Origin: Flaccisagitta enflata
Lineage: Eukaryota; Chaetognatha; Sagittoidea; Aphragmophora
NCBI GenBank assembly: GCA_965153355.1
Contig: OZ231126.1
Location: 69,812,001 to 69,876,000, forward strand
Reading direction: 5' to 3'
Length of the DNA: 64,000 nucleotides
Part shown: positions 36,552-47,245 of the stretch, piece by piece
How the letters are laid out: the number at the start of each line of letters is the position of its first letter
Position numbering within the stretch: position 1 is the stretch's first letter
Position numbers and translations under genes: made by a program
The notes under the pieces: generated by a model
What the model was told of the DNA's origin: nothing
Seen by the model: the letters and a program-made list of their open reading frames with translations, nothing else
The model's database searches: none

Positions 36552-37258
36552 GCAGCAACCCTGCTAGGGACGAATTCCTGTTGAACACAGGGGGACTTCC
36601 TTTTTGGGCAGCGGCCCCAAAGGGCCGATGTCCTGTAGGACACAGGGGTGAATTTCCAGACGTCCGTACGTACGTCCGTACGTCCGTACGTACGTCCCCC
36701 CCCCGAGGCCCCTCTCAGACCCCAAATCAGCCCTCTCAAGCCCAAAATCAGCCCTCTCAAGCCCAAAATCAGCCCTCTCAGGCCCAAAATCAGCCCTCTC
36801 AAGCCCAAAATCAGCCCTCTCAAACCCAAAATCAGCCCTCTCAGGCCAAAAATCAGCCCTCTCAGACTCAAAATCAGCCCTCTCAGGCCCAAAATCAGCT
36901 CTTTCAGCTCCAAAATTAGCTCCAAATTAGCCCCAAATCAGCCCTCTCAAGCCCAAAATCAGCCCTCTCAAGCCCAAAATCAGCTCTCTCAGGCCCAAAA
37001 TCAGTCCTCTCAGGCCTAAAATCAGCCCTTTCAGCTCCAAAATTAGCTCTCTAATACCCTAAATCAGCCTTGTCAGGCTCAAAATCAAGCATGTCAGCCC
37101 TTTAATGTGCCTTCTAAGGACGTCTGGAAATTCACCTCTGTGTCCTACAGGACATCGGCCCTTTGGGGCCGCTGCCCTGCTCTCACTATACTTCTTCAGC
37201 TGATCACTCCTAGCAGGGCATCGGGTACCGCTGACCATGTGCGATCCTTGGATGACTA
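36552..37258. mobile_element. Composite family C element, best copy
   Basis: Left GGGCAGCGGCCCCAAAGGGC and right GCCCTTTGGGGCCGCTGCCC are inverted and stay matched through GATGTCCTGTAGGACACAG and GAATTTCCAGACGTCC for about 60 bp (36607-36664, 37109-37176). Between them are (CGTA)n boxes and about 18 units of CCCAAAATCAGCCCTCTCA. Outside the right TIR are an inner hairpin GCCCTGCT..AGCAGGGC and the module GGGTACCGCTGACCATGTG. Outside the left TIR is a degenerate second copy of the TIR. Confidence 0.88.
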
Positions 37259-37394
37259 GTTTATTTGTCCCTCCATTTGTTTGTTTATCTCCCCCCCTTT
37301 TCAGGCTTCAAATCAGGCCCCTCAGGCCGGGTATCGCATTTTTCCTTTGAGCAACTGTTTTTCTTTCCTTCTTTGCTTCTTTACTTCCTTCCTA

Positions 37395-37418
37395 TCTGTC
37401 GTTCTTTCTTTCTTTATT

Positions 37419-37494
<76 letters not shown>

Positions 37495-37600
37495 TCATTT
37501 ATCCGCTCTTTCTTTTATCCTTTCTTTCTTTTATCCTTTCTTTCTTTTATCCTTTCTTTCTATTATCCTTTCTTTCTTTTATCCTTTTTCTTTTATTCTT
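37395..37600. repeat. (CTTT)n and TTTATCCTTTCTTTC arrays
   Basis: About 23 CTTT units, then five units of a 15-bp TCCTTTCTTTCTTTT repeat, inside hAT element 2. Confidence 0.95.
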
Positions 37601-37734
37601 CTTTTCTTTTGTTTCTTTTTTTTTTCTTTCTTTCTTTTCTCGTTTCCTTTCCTTCTTTCCTCACTGTTTTTTTTTCTTGCTTTCCTCTTTTTTCTATTTT
37701 CTCTCCTTTCTCTACTTTATCTTTCTTTTTGTTT

Positions 37735-37737
<3 letters not shown>

Positions 37738-37798
<61 letters not shown>
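37738..37798. repeat. (CT)n microsatellite
   Basis: About 30 CT units near the right end of hAT element 2. Confidence 0.97.
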
Positions 37799-37801
<3 letters not shown>

Positions 37802-38265
37802 GACAGTAGTTTTGTCGGGCCCATTGTTTTTTTTGTCGGGCCCGCTAAATTTGATGGGAGCGTGCCCGACTGGCCCGCTCAAAAAAATCACTAAGATCAG
37901 GGCTGCCAATTAGCTTGTGGCGCATCAGGTCCTTTGTGGAAAAATGGTTACAATCTAGGTTTTTTTTGTCAGCAACTCTAACTGGCAGTCGCATAGTAGA
38001 TATCACAATTAGAAGACCACAATGAAAATAAAATCAACTGGCCACTTTCCTCGTGAAAGAGCCATGGTAGATCACTTATGATCGAATCAGGGCTGCAGAA
38101 ATTTTTTTGTTTCCTACGAGCGCAATTTGCCCCTGTCTACCTTCCTATTGAAGTGCGTAAGGTTTTTATACCATTTTGATTGTTATTTTCTAGTTGCGTG
38201 CATTTGACTTACAACTAGAGTTGAGAGTGACTCGGCATTTCAATCACCACCAATTTTCAGGGATA

Positions 38266-39432
38266 CGTACATTCCGAGTAAACCGACTAAAACTGAAGGA
38301 TTGATTTTTTATACCTTTTATTCCTTTTATACCTTTTCATTTCAGGCTAGTTAACACCCCTGACATAATTAGGCGAACTGGGAACATATGTCCTAGAGGG
38401 TGAAATATTGGCCTAAGCTCTGCAAGATTTGACATAGAGATAGCTAAAATGTCATATTTTAACAAAGTAGAGCAACATACGGGGATTATTCACTGGTAGA
38501 AGGGTGAGAAGATGATAAGTCAGAAATGGCAAATCAGATTGTGACGGATTTTCCCAGAAATATCTTTACAAAAAGATGGCACAACCCTACAGCTGTTTTT
38601 CACGGCCTATACCCAAATTTGTTGGCCTTTGATGGCTAAAAACTCATTCTGTTGATAAAACTAAGAGAGGATGTCAAAGAAATGGGCAGGGGCAGCACTT
38701 GAGGCTAAAAAAAAAGTGCAATAAGAAACTTGGTAATAATGGACAAAGTGGAACTGTCTTTTATCAGAGAATGGCTATAAAACAGGATTTCAACCTATTC
38801 TATTTGGTAATTTTGGCTGAACTTGGACGGAATTTACCTTAGTCAATATGAACATATCTAAGTACCATTTAAATCACTTTGTCAGGCTCAAATACATGAA
38901 ATTTAACTTTAGTTAGCCTAATTTTGTCAGGGGTGTTGAAGTACTCTTAATTCCTTGAACATATTGGCAGTTCAAAACATAACTGATAAAAAAAAGTCCG
39001 TGAAGACTTCATTTTAGAGGGTTTAAACCTAGACCGTTAGATTCAGCAGAAAAGATCAGCTCAGTTGAACAATTTCTACAGGTTTTAAGGCCAATTCAAG
39101 TATTTTAGGACAATTGTCCTAAAGAAACATTGGACAATTGTCCCAAAAAAACTTAAAATGGCCGTAAAACCTGTAAAAATTGTCCAATTGAGCTGACCTT
39201 TTACAAAATTAAGTAAAATTTTCTGCTGTATCTGATGGTCTAGGTTAAAACACTCTAAAATAAGTCTTCATGGACTTTGATTTCATGAGTTATGTTTTTT
39301 AACCGCCGAATACATTCAAGGAATTAAGCTTCCTTTGATTAGTCCAGACACTAAAAATGAAGCTAGAGAAATGAAATTAAGATAATAAAAATTCATCCTC
39401 CAGTTTTAGTTGGGTTTACTCGGAATGTGCTG
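38266..39432. mobile_element. TA-flanked foldback, 1.17 kb
   Basis: TA|CGTACATTCCGAGTAAACC and GGTTTACTCGGAATGTGCTG|TA are inverted, continued by ACTAAAACTG..GGAT. A second hairpin at 38995-39290 pairs AAGACTTCATTTTAGAG with CTCTAAAATAAGTCTTCAT. A third TIR pair (next entry) is nested inside. Confidence 0.8.
38350..38937. mobile_element. Nested family N element
   Basis: TTAACACCCCTGACATAATT and AATTTTGTCAGGGGTGTT are inverted, resembling the ends at 14838 (ACACCTCTCACATAATTTG). The right TA is changed to TG. Confidence 0.65.
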
Positions 39433-39439
39433 TACATAA

Positions 39440-39820
39440 TCAGATGCAAATTTCATGACTTGAAAAGCTTAAGAAAAGTTCCTTACTTTGCCCATGGATT
39501 TTGAAAAATAAAGCCAAACCAAAGTTGAAGAATAATTGACACCTGGGTATTGCTAGCAAATGGTCCAAAGGTGATTAAGTTAGAGCAAGCAACCCAATTG
39601 GGGCAAAATAGGGAAATTTATGTAAAACATAACAGGAAATACTTACATTATACTAGCATTAGAGATTCATATTAATTTCCACCAGCAGTAATAATGAATC
39701 TACAGGTGTAGCACTTCATTGACAGGATTGTTAAACAAGCGTTAACCAGGAATATTTTCTCTTTTCCCAAAATGTAAATTTTGAAAAGCTAATACGCCAT
39801 ACTTGCACCTCGTAATCTGG
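39440..39820. other. Unassigned spacer
   Basis: AT-rich; no coding frame or repeat recognised. Confidence 0.4.
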
Positions 39821-39823
39821 GAT

Positions 39824-40090
39824 GAGATTAAACCCCGGGGGTTCCTCGGGGTTGCTTGGGGTTGCTCGGGTTGCTTGGGGTTGAACCCCAAGTAAACCCC
39901 CAGTAAACCCCAAGCAACCCAAGCTTGAGGTTTGCTCGGGGTTGCTTGGGGTTTGCTCGGGGTTGCTTGGGGTTTGCACGGTGTTGATGTTATTATTTGT
40001 CATTGTTTCTAACAATACAACCCCGAGCAACCTCAATCAACCCTGAGCAAAACCTGAGCGATACCAAGCAACCTTGGGGTTTAATCTCAC
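39824..40090. mobile_element. G-rich minisatellite foldback
   Basis: GAGATTAAACCCC (39824) and GGGGTTTAATCTC (40076-40088) are inverted ends. The interior is GGGGTTGCTCGG / GGGGTTTGCT units on both strands, switching orientation at about 39885, 39925 and 40020. GGGG runs spaced 6-8 bases apart could form G-quadruplexes. Confidence 0.75.
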
Positions 40091-40094
40091 TGTT

Positions 40095-40548
40095 TTACCT
40101 TACAGAATACCTGGTGACTTGGTTGTTTTACAGTGGGTATTTTGGCCTTGGATTACGGTTCAAGAAATTTTCTCAATGAAAAAAATAATTACCTGCGTTT
40201 CACTTCGTTTTGAAATACTTTTTTAAGACCTCCGGTAAACTTCCCAAACAACCCCTGTTAAGAAGCAAAGAAAGAGAGAGTTTTTAGTAGTGCGCCTCTT
40301 GAAGGTGTGACAAGATGTATCTCGGACTCGATATGTTTTGAGCACTAAAGGTAGCCAGGGGGAGTGAAAATTTAAAAACTGGCAAAAATTTTTGTTTCAG
40401 CGGATCTTTTCTATTCAAATAATTACAATCAAGATGTTTTTGGACGGATTTAGGAAAAATCGGTGACCAAAATGTAGAGTTTTCAAGGCGCATCCATCCC
40501 TTTTAGCGTGACTAAATCGATTCAGCTGTTCAAAAGTTATGACTGCTT
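40095..40548. other. Unassigned spacer
   Basis: No repeat or gene recognised. Confidence 0.4.
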
Positions 40549-40797
40549 AACAAGGCCGGATACACGGCCAATCCGTAGTCGCTGCTGGTGGGCAGGGGCA
40601 GTAATGCGAGTGGGCAGGGGCAGTATATGAGTGGGCGGGGGCTGTATTGACGCCAGGCAGGAGCTGTGATGGTCAAAAATCTGTTTTTCAGTCGATTCCG
40701 CGTCATCAAAATTTTCGCGAGACGGACAGACAGACAGACAGATATTCAGACCCAGGGACACACCCTCTTATAGAGTCGCTTAGGCAGCGACTAAAAA
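40549..40797 (-). mobile_element. Hairpin-ended (HINE-like) element, AGTCGCTGC type
   Basis: AACAAGGCCGGATACACGGCC, subterminal AGTCGCTGCTGGTGGGC, three GGGCAGGGGC boxes, an (AGAC)n core, CCTCTTATAGAGTC and a hairpin which on the minus strand is AGTCGCTGCCTAAGCGACT. The unusual AGTCGCTGC occurs at both ends of this copy. Confidence 0.85.
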
Positions 40798-41100
40798 CAG
40801 GTAAAGGAGAACAAAAATGTAAGTTTATGAAAAATCTCATATCTATTCATGTAAACATGACTTAGTCGCAGTTTTTTCATATTTTTCCTCTCCTTATGTC
40901 TATCATGCTCCCTTGTCTGCTTAATACGCCTAATTCGAGCAAAGGCCCAAGACTGGCAAAAAAATGGGCAAAATTGAGAGATGACCACATTTTTCAAGCA
41001 TATTCGTGTTTTGATTTTGTTTTTTTGCAAGCATACCCCAATCCATCCTCACAAAGGGAAAAATCATGCAAATATAATTTGTATCAGTGCATGTACTCAC

Positions 41101-41246
41101 AAAAGATTCTGTTTTGGCGTTATTATTGGAAAGATCATTGGAAAATTGCCAGTCATCCTCCTGCTTGTCAGTGAGAGGCTCATCGGTTTTTGTGGAGACG
41201 AAATATGCACAACCTTTGTCATGTTTTGCGACACAGCTTGTGGCGC
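41101..41246 (-). CDS. Candidate orphan internal exon, unknown product
   Basis: Minus strand, 146 nt. Acceptor ACCCTCCTTCTTATCCAG|GC is preceded by a long pyrimidine-rich tract; donor CTTTT|GTGAGTAC has a full GTGAGT. The frame between is open for 48 codons (phase 1 in, phase 0 out) and contains KGCAYFVSTKTDEPLTDKQE and DDWQFSNDLSNNNAKTESF. Composition looks protein-like, but no domain is recognised and no partner exon was found. A longer plus-strand frame overlaps it and is less convincing. Confidence 0.4.
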
Positions 41247-41249
41247 CTG

Positions 41250-41779
41250 GATAAGAAGGAGGGTGGGGCGCAAGGATATGAGGCACAGAGAGGTAAAGGG
41301 TAGGCGTCAGTACTATCTGACAATCTTGGAAAAAAAGTGTTCCAACACCTGGGCAACTAATTGACTATTTCACCAAGTATTGACCAAAACATCATACTAA
41401 AGGGTATGTGATATTTTTAACCTTATTCCATACACGGATTCATGATATTCGGGCTGATATACGCATAGTAATTAGCTAACTAACATAATTTTTCACTGAG
41501 AATAATCATTTTTTTCTCTTTTTTTGCATTAAATAGCAGCATGCTGTAGTCAAGCGATAAAGTAAAAATATAGTTTTCATTTATGATCAGAATTGTTATT
41601 CTTTTCTGAATATGCCGATCTTTTCAAAAATTAATTTTACCAAGGTTAAGATCTTAAATTGTTTATCTAATTGTGAGTATTTACTCAATGACAGCAAACA
41701 TGCAGGAGACGGAAGTTTCTTCTTCAGCCAATACTTTACAGATGATTTGAGTTTTCCATATTTAAAGCACTCTGTACAG
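41250..41779. other. Unassigned spacer
   Basis: AT-rich. A plus-strand frame at 41612-41780 ends exactly where a hairpin-ended element begins; no splice support. Confidence 0.35.
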
Positions 41780-42335
41780 GTTTTTAGTCGCGTGCACGCA
41801 ACTCTACAACCCGCCCTGTCCGTCAGTCATCGATATCGGTCACACTTTACTTTTTTATCAATTTTATTTCTTTAAGTCATTTTTAGTCATTCTAAGTCAT
41901 TCCAAGTCATTCTAAGTCATTCTAAGTCATTCCAAGTCGTTTTAAATCATTTTAAGTCATTTAAGTCATTTAAGTCACTATTGTCATTTTAGTCAATATA
42001 GTCCTTTTCATCATTTAAGTCATTCTAAAAGTCATTTAAGTTATTCTAAGTCATTTCAAGTGATTATAAGTCATTTTCAGAAGTGATTTCAAGGCATTTA
42101 AAGTCATTTAAGTCATTATTGTCATTTTAGTAAATATAATCCTTTTCATCGTTTTAAGCATTTTTAAGTCATTTTAAGTCATTTAATGTCATTATAAGTC
42201 ATTATAAGTCATTATAAGTCATTATAAGTCATTTTAAATCATTTTAAATAATTTTAAGTCATTTTAAGTCATTTTTAGTCATTCTAAGCCCTAAGTCCTA
42301 AGTCATTTTAATCATTTTAGTCAATATAGTCATTT
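41780..42335 (+). mobile_element. Hairpin-ended element start with AAGTCATTYT minisatellite
   Basis: TTTTTAGTCGCGTGCACGC then AACTCTACAACCCGCCCTG and CACACTTTACTTTTTTATC, passing into about 40 units of a 10-11-bp repeat, AAGTCATTCT/AAGTCATTTT. No 3' terminal box was found. Confidence 0.7.
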
Positions 42336-42344
42336 CACTTTTTA

Positions 42345-42900
42345 TTTATATGATTATAGTTAGTATAGGTAATCATGCAATTTGGGTAATCCATAGGTAA
42401 TTATTGATCATTATGCAATTATATGGTAATCCATGAGTCATTAAAGGTAATCATAGGCCATAAAAGGTGATTATAGGTCATTATATAATTATAGGTTATC
42501 ATGGGTCATTATTAGTAATTATAGGTCAGTATATAATCATGAGTAATTTATAGGTAGTTAAAAAGTCATTATAGAGTAATAATTATAGGTAATTATAGGT
42601 CATTATGTACTTATAGGTCATTATAGGTCATAATAGGTCATTAAGCAATTATTGGTCATTATTGGTAGTAATAGGTCATTAAGTAATTATAGATAATTAT
42701 AGGTGATTAAAGGTAATTATAGATCATTATAGGTAATTATAGGTCATTTTGTAATTTTAGGTAACTATAGGTCATCATAGGTAATTATAGGTATTTATAG
42801 GTAATTGTAGAGTTCATTATGAAATTATGGGTAAATTCAGGTAATCAAAGGTCATTAAAGGTAATTATAGGTCATTATAGGTAGTTATACGTCACTAAAA
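42345..42900. repeat. GGTCATTATAGGTAATTATA minisatellite
   Basis: About 50 diverged units of a 10-bp TAGGT(C/A)ATTA repeat, continuing from the previous minisatellite. Confidence 0.9.
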
Positions 42901-42903
42901 GTT

Positions 42904-43052
42904 CTTCTTTGAAGTGTTCCTATTCCTAACGGCTTGAGTTACAGATACCAGATTGGTCTCAAATTAAAGTTTATAAAATTTTCTTTAATTTGAGACCAAT
43001 CTGGCATCTGTGGCTCAAGCCGTTTAGAAATGCGAGCACTTCAAAGAAAAAC
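42904..43052. mobile_element. Near-perfect hairpin MITE
   Basis: Arms of about 65 bp: TTCTTTGAAGTG, AACGGCTTGAG, CAGATACCAGATTGGTCTCA and AATTAAAG in the left arm, with their inverses in the right arm. Loop about 12 bp near 42978. Confidence 0.8.
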
Positions 43053-43059
43053 TTTCAAA

Positions 43060-43388
43060 ATCAATATAGTGTGAAAAAAGCTTCTCCTTGAAATGCTCAT
43101 ATAACTTCAAATTGATGTTGTGGCTAAGATATTTGACCCTAACCCATGCAATTTTTACACAAAAAATCGGAGTTTAAGTGCTCTTTGAATCTTTTTTCAG
43201 AATTATTTTTGCATTTTTTGAAGCAGAATGGCATCGTTTTCTTATATCTAATTTGGCATGAAACACCCTGTAGAAAAATAAACAAAAAAGTAAAATGATC
43301 ACTCGTGCATCATAGCGCGAACGAAAAGCTGATTTGACTCGTCACGAAAAAGTCTTTTCACTCATTAAATGGAGAAATCTTTGATCAT
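43060..43388. other. Unassigned spacer
   Basis: Nothing recognised. Confidence 0.4.
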
Positions 43389-43390
43389 TC

Positions 43391-44177
43391 TTTTTAGATG
43401 CGTCCTCGCATCTCTATAAGAGGGTGTGTCCGTAGGAAGGTATGTAGGTATGTAGGTATGTAGGTAACGCGAAAATTTCTAAACGCGATTTCTAAGGTTT
43501 TCTCTTCATTTCTCTCCATGTCTCTCAATGTCTCTGATATCTCATTTGTCTCTTTTGTCTCTTTTGTCTCTTTTGTCTCTTTTGTCTCTTTTGTCTCTTC
43601 TATTTCTCCTCTGTCTTCTATATGTCTCCTATGTCTCTTTTGTCTCTTCTTTCTCTTGTCTCTTATTTCTTGTCTCATATTTATCTTGTCTCCTATTTCT
43701 CTTAAGATTCTTATGTCTCTTATGTCTCTTATGTTTCTTATGTCTCCTTGTGTCTCTCATAACTCCTCTTGTTTCTTAATGTCTGTTCATGTCTCTCCAG
43801 ATCTCTCCATGTCCCCTCATGTCTCTTCATAAGGACAAGGTGGGGGGGTGGGGAGGTGTGGGTGAGGCGTGGGGGTGGGAGGGGAGGTGTGGGGAGGCGT
43901 TGGGGGTGAGGAGGTGTGGGGGAAGGGTGGAGAGGTGTGGGGGGCTGGGGAGGCGTGGGAGGGGGGAGGCGTGGGAGGGGGGAGGCGTGTGAGGGGGGAG
44001 GCGTGGGGGAAGGGGGGGGAAGAGTAAGGGAAAGAGTAAGGAGGGAATAATATTTTTCTGTATATCTCAATATTTTTATATCTTCATATCATCATATCTC
44101 AATATCTTTATGTCTTAATAATTTGTATCTCAATATCTTACATCTTAAGCGGGCGCATCTATTGGACATCTCTTGGC
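43391..44177 (+). mobile_element. Hairpin-ended element, AGATGCG type, expanded core
   Basis: Hairpin AGATGCGTCCTCGCATCT after a T-run, CTATAAGAGGGTGTGTCCG, (GGTATGTA)n, a (TTTTGTCTC)n minisatellite (43540-43790), a G-rich GTGGGGAGGCGTG array (43833-44030), then CGGGCGCATCTATTGG and TTGGCCTTGTTTTC. The subterminal CGCATCT matches this copy's own stem, not the AGTCGCG stem of most copies. Confidence 0.8.
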
Positions 44178-44297
44178 CTTGTTTTCATTGAGTCTTTCTT
44201 TTAAGACGTAATTCTGTCAGGAATGGAAACAGTTTTCGACTTTGCTCAATTCTGTTTTTAATGTCAGTAAGCCGATAAATTCGCTATCTCCGTGAAT

Positions 44298-44485
<188 letters not shown>

Positions 44486-44582
44486 GACACACAAACAGAC
44501 AAAGAGTCCGACAGAAAAGAAGGCGAAATGATAGAAGAGGCCGAGATCGAAGGAAAAGTTGAAAGTAGCAAAGCTCATTGAG

Positions 44583-45395
44583 AAAAAAGTCAACGTCAGT
44601 CTTCGACTTTTTGACATATATGAGAGAAACATGGTTTTTATCTTCTTATAAGAAGTTGTGAATCTCCATCAACCGATTGCACTCTCGGATGAAATAGAAA
44701 GGTTAGGTAAATTCGATAATTCTCTTTCATTTGGCGCCACGCAAAATGCTCTACAACAAATATTTTTCGGTTATGATCTTTTAAAGATTTATTTACATAA
44801 AAATTCAAATTGGATTTTTTTTGTTTATTATGATTTCAGGTAGAAACAATAAAGCAGTGTATTTACACTTGTTTGAGCATGCAAATACAAGAAAACATGT
44901 GTATGAGCATAGCTGCTCATCTGCGAGGGTGTTTTTGAGCAATCTAACTCATTTAGCTTATCTAGCTCAGTTTTTTTTTATAATTCAAATGCAATAAATG
45001 AATAAGTATTTTCATATATGTTTAAGCAAGCAAATACAAAAACGCATGTTAGTGTTTTTAAGTATTCTAGCTCACTTAGCTCATTTAGCTCAGTTTTTTT
45101 TTTCATTTTTAATAGGATAAGTAAATATTTTGATGTTAGCATGCAAATACAAGAAAGGATGTCAGTGAGCATTGCTGGTTGTCTGGTTGAGTGATTTTGA
45201 GCATTTCAGTTCATCTAGCTCATTTGGCTCAGCCCAATTTTTCTCTGATTTTCAGTGCAATCAATACATACAATTGCTCTTGATTTGATCTAACAAATGA
45301 AAAAGATTTACAGTGACTGAAGACAAAATTTTAGTGAAAAGTGACTAACGCTTACGACTTTTTTCCTCACGGCGACAGCCGCCATTACTGGTAAA
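44583..45395. mobile_element. Family S element, second full copy
   Basis: AAAAAAGTCAACGTCAGTC then CTTCGACTTTTTGACATAT, CTTTCATTTGGCGCCACGC, three GAGCA..GGGTGTTTTTGAGC units and the end CTCACGGCGACAGCCGCC. Colinear with 35213-36050. Confidence 0.75.
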
Positions 45396-45448
45396 CAGGT
45401 AGGGTAGGAGGTTATGGCGTAACTGATGGACAGACAGACGAATTAAAA

Positions 45449-45656
45449 CAAGGCCGGATACACGGCTACCCCAGTCGCGTGCGGGTTGGCAGGGGCCGTA
45501 TTTGAGGTCACTTGATCACTTGGGCAGGAGCAGTGAGGCCATAGACCGCAAAAAAACAAAAAAAATAAAGTGTGACGGATGGACGGACGGACGGACGGAC
45601 GGACCGACGGACGGACCGACAAAGCGGGGTGTAGAGTCGCGTAGCACACGACTAAA
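45449..45656 (-). mobile_element. Hairpin-ended (HINE-like) element
   Basis: AACAAGGCCGGATACACGGC, subterminal AGTCGCGTGCGGGTTGGC, GGGCAGGAGCAGTGAGG, a (GGAC)n core, GCGGGGTGTAGAGTCGCG and stem AGTCGCGTAGCACACGACT with AAAAA. Confidence 0.85.
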
Positions 45657-45659
45657 AAG

Positions 45660-45915
45660 ATACAAGCGGATAGTCATGAAAATATATTCCTTTCGAACCT
45701 GCTAAGGCCGAAAAAAAAACCGATATCTGATTTGTTGTCATTTTATGGCTTTGCATATCTAATAAGTTATCCAAACAAGTTACATAATTCCTAAGAAATG
45801 CTGACAAGAGGCCTAAAATCCGCCCGCCTTTCTAACCACTTCCTTCGAGTAGGTTATCAAAACCTTTTTTGCCTTCGAATTGAGAAATACAACAATTTTT
45901 TTCTTCTTTTCTTCT
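45660..45915. other. Unassigned spacer
   Basis: Nothing recognised. Confidence 0.4.
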
Positions 45916-45917
45916 GT

Positions 45918-46130
45918 GTTTTCAGTCACTTGCAAAGCGAATCTACAGGAGGATGGGTTTGGCCGTCTGTCTGTTGGTTGGTTGGTAACATGAAATTTTG
46001 GATGACTTGAAATCGGCGGAAATAGTGTATAAAGGCATGACTGCCCCCGCCCAACCAAACTATTATTCATGCCCACAGCCCCTGCCCACCCACCAGTGAC
46101 TACTTATTGGTTCAGTATACGTCCTTGTTT
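45918..46130 (+). mobile_element. Hairpin-ended element, AGTCACT type
   Basis: TTTTCAGTCACTTGCAAAGC (stem AGTCACTTGC..AAAGCGAAT, weakened), CTACAGGAGGATGGGTTTG, a (GGTT)n core, GCCCCCGCCCAACC, CCCCTGCCCACCCACC with subterminal AGTGACT, then CGTCCTTGTTTG. AGTCACT is at both ends. Confidence 0.75.
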
Positions 46131-46384
46131 GTTTACAAGACACAGTTTGATTGAAGTCGCGCTGATGACAATTTCTCAAACACCAGTCATTCATTTCAGT
46201 TGATTACAGTTTTTGCTTTTTCTGGATTTTGGAATCGCCGCTCTGTAACAGCATCAACAACATCTTGACAGAGAAAGTTACGATAAACCGTGGCCGCGTG
46301 GGTCAATGGAGTGGCACAGATCACAGATGAATTTGGGATAAATGCTTTTGAAAATAATCAAATGTCAAAAGGGGTAGAGATGAA
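46131..46384. other. Unassigned spacer
   Basis: No repeat or gene recognised. Confidence 0.4.
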
Positions 46385-46643
46385 AACAAGGCCGGATACA
46401 CGGCTACCCCAGTCGCGTGCGGGTGGGCAGGGGCCATATTTGAGGTCACTTGATCATTTGGGCAGGAGCAGTGAGGCCAAAGACCGCAAAAACAAAAAAA
46501 AGAAATGTGTGACGGACCGACGGACGGACGGACCGACGGACGGACAGACCGACGGACGGACGGACCGACGGACGGACCGACGGACGGACCGACGGACGGA
46601 CCGACAAAGCGGGGTGTAGAGTCGCGTATCACGCGACTAAAAA
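46385..46643 (-). mobile_element. Hairpin-ended (HINE-like) element
   Basis: AACAAGGCCGGATACACGGC, subterminal AGTCGCGTGCGGGTGGGC, a (GACGGACC)n core of about 100 bp, GCGGGGTGTAGAGTCGCG and hairpin AGTCGCGTATCACGCGACT. Confidence 0.85.
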
Positions 46644-46667
46644 TCTCCGAGACTAAACAAATGAAAT

Positions 46668-46820
46668 GACAGTAGCCCGTTGCAGGCCTAGTAGCCCGTT
46701 GCAGGCCTAGTAGCCCTTTGCAGGCCTAGTAGCCCGTTGCAGGCCTAGTAGCCCGTTGCAGGCCTAGTAGCCCGTTGCAGGCCTAGTAGCCCGTTGCAGG
46801 CCTAGTGGCCCGTTGCAGGC
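46668..46820. repeat. 19-bp minisatellite
   Basis: Eight nearly identical units of TAGCCCGTTGCAGGCCTAG in direct contact. No spacers, so not a CRISPR array. Confidence 0.95.
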
Positions 46821-46877
46821 CATTCACCGACCGACCGAACGGCAGATGGTCTCCTTTGAAATGTGAACAAATTCTCT

Positions 46878-47050
46878 TTTTAGTCGCGGACACGCGACTC
46901 TACTCCTTGCCGTGTCGGTCGGTAGGTCTGTCCGTCCGTCCGCCCGTCCGTCACATTTTTGAATTCCGAGCGGTTTTCGCATTTTCGCATTTTCTGCTCC
47001 TGCTCAACCGTCCGGGCCGCGACTGGATTGCCGTGTATCCGGCCTTGTTG
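46878..47050 (+). mobile_element. Hairpin-ended element, AGTCGCGGAC type
   Basis: TTTTTAGTCGCGGACACGC (stem AGTCGCGGACACGCGACT), CTACTCCTTGCCGTGTC, a CCGT core, GCTCCTGCTCAACC, subterminal GGCCGCGACT and GTGTATCCGGCCTTGTT. Confidence 0.85.
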
Positions 47051-47144
47051 TAAATGATACCCTCATTCTGTAAAACGACGTGAGAAAAATATCCCTTTTC
47101 TAGGGTTTTACTTCTTCATTATTTTAATTACGAAAGGCTTCCCC

Positions 47145-47245
47145 ACACATGAACTCAACACATGACCCCACGACCTCAACACATGACCCCATGATTCAAC
47201 ACATGACCTCAACACATGACCTCATGACTCAACACATGACCTCAC
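47145..47245. repeat. CAACACATGACCTC minisatellite
   Basis: About seven units of a 13-20-bp repeat with the shared core AACACATGACC(C/T)CA. Confidence 0.85.

Larger units (their letters stand above)
36141..37905. mobile_element. hAT-type non-autonomous element 2
   Basis: TIRs CAGCCCTGGTTTTAGTG and CACTAAGATCAGGGCTG, flanked by perfect CCAATTAG on both sides (36133-36140 and 37906-37913). CGGGCCCG-rich blocks lie just inside each end. The interior is (CTTT)n arrays, a nested composite C element and a (CT)n tract. No transposase. The exact 8-bp duplication makes both the boundaries and the hAT class firm. Confidence 0.92.

Noticed and set aside
36581-36919. Open frames with QNQPSQAQ repeats on both strands
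   Set aside because: They are the 20-bp minisatellite of a composite element, whose unit length happens to keep frames open.
40981-41364. 127-codon plus-strand frame
   Set aside because: No domain or supporting acceptor; it overlaps the minus-strand candidate exon, which has better splice sites.
44658-44843. 61-codon plus-strand frame
   Set aside because: Lies inside the family S element, and the colinear copy at 35213 does not keep the frame.
46668-46820. CRISPR-like regular repeat
   Set aside because: Units are directly adjacent with no unique spacers, in a eukaryotic context; it is a minisatellite.
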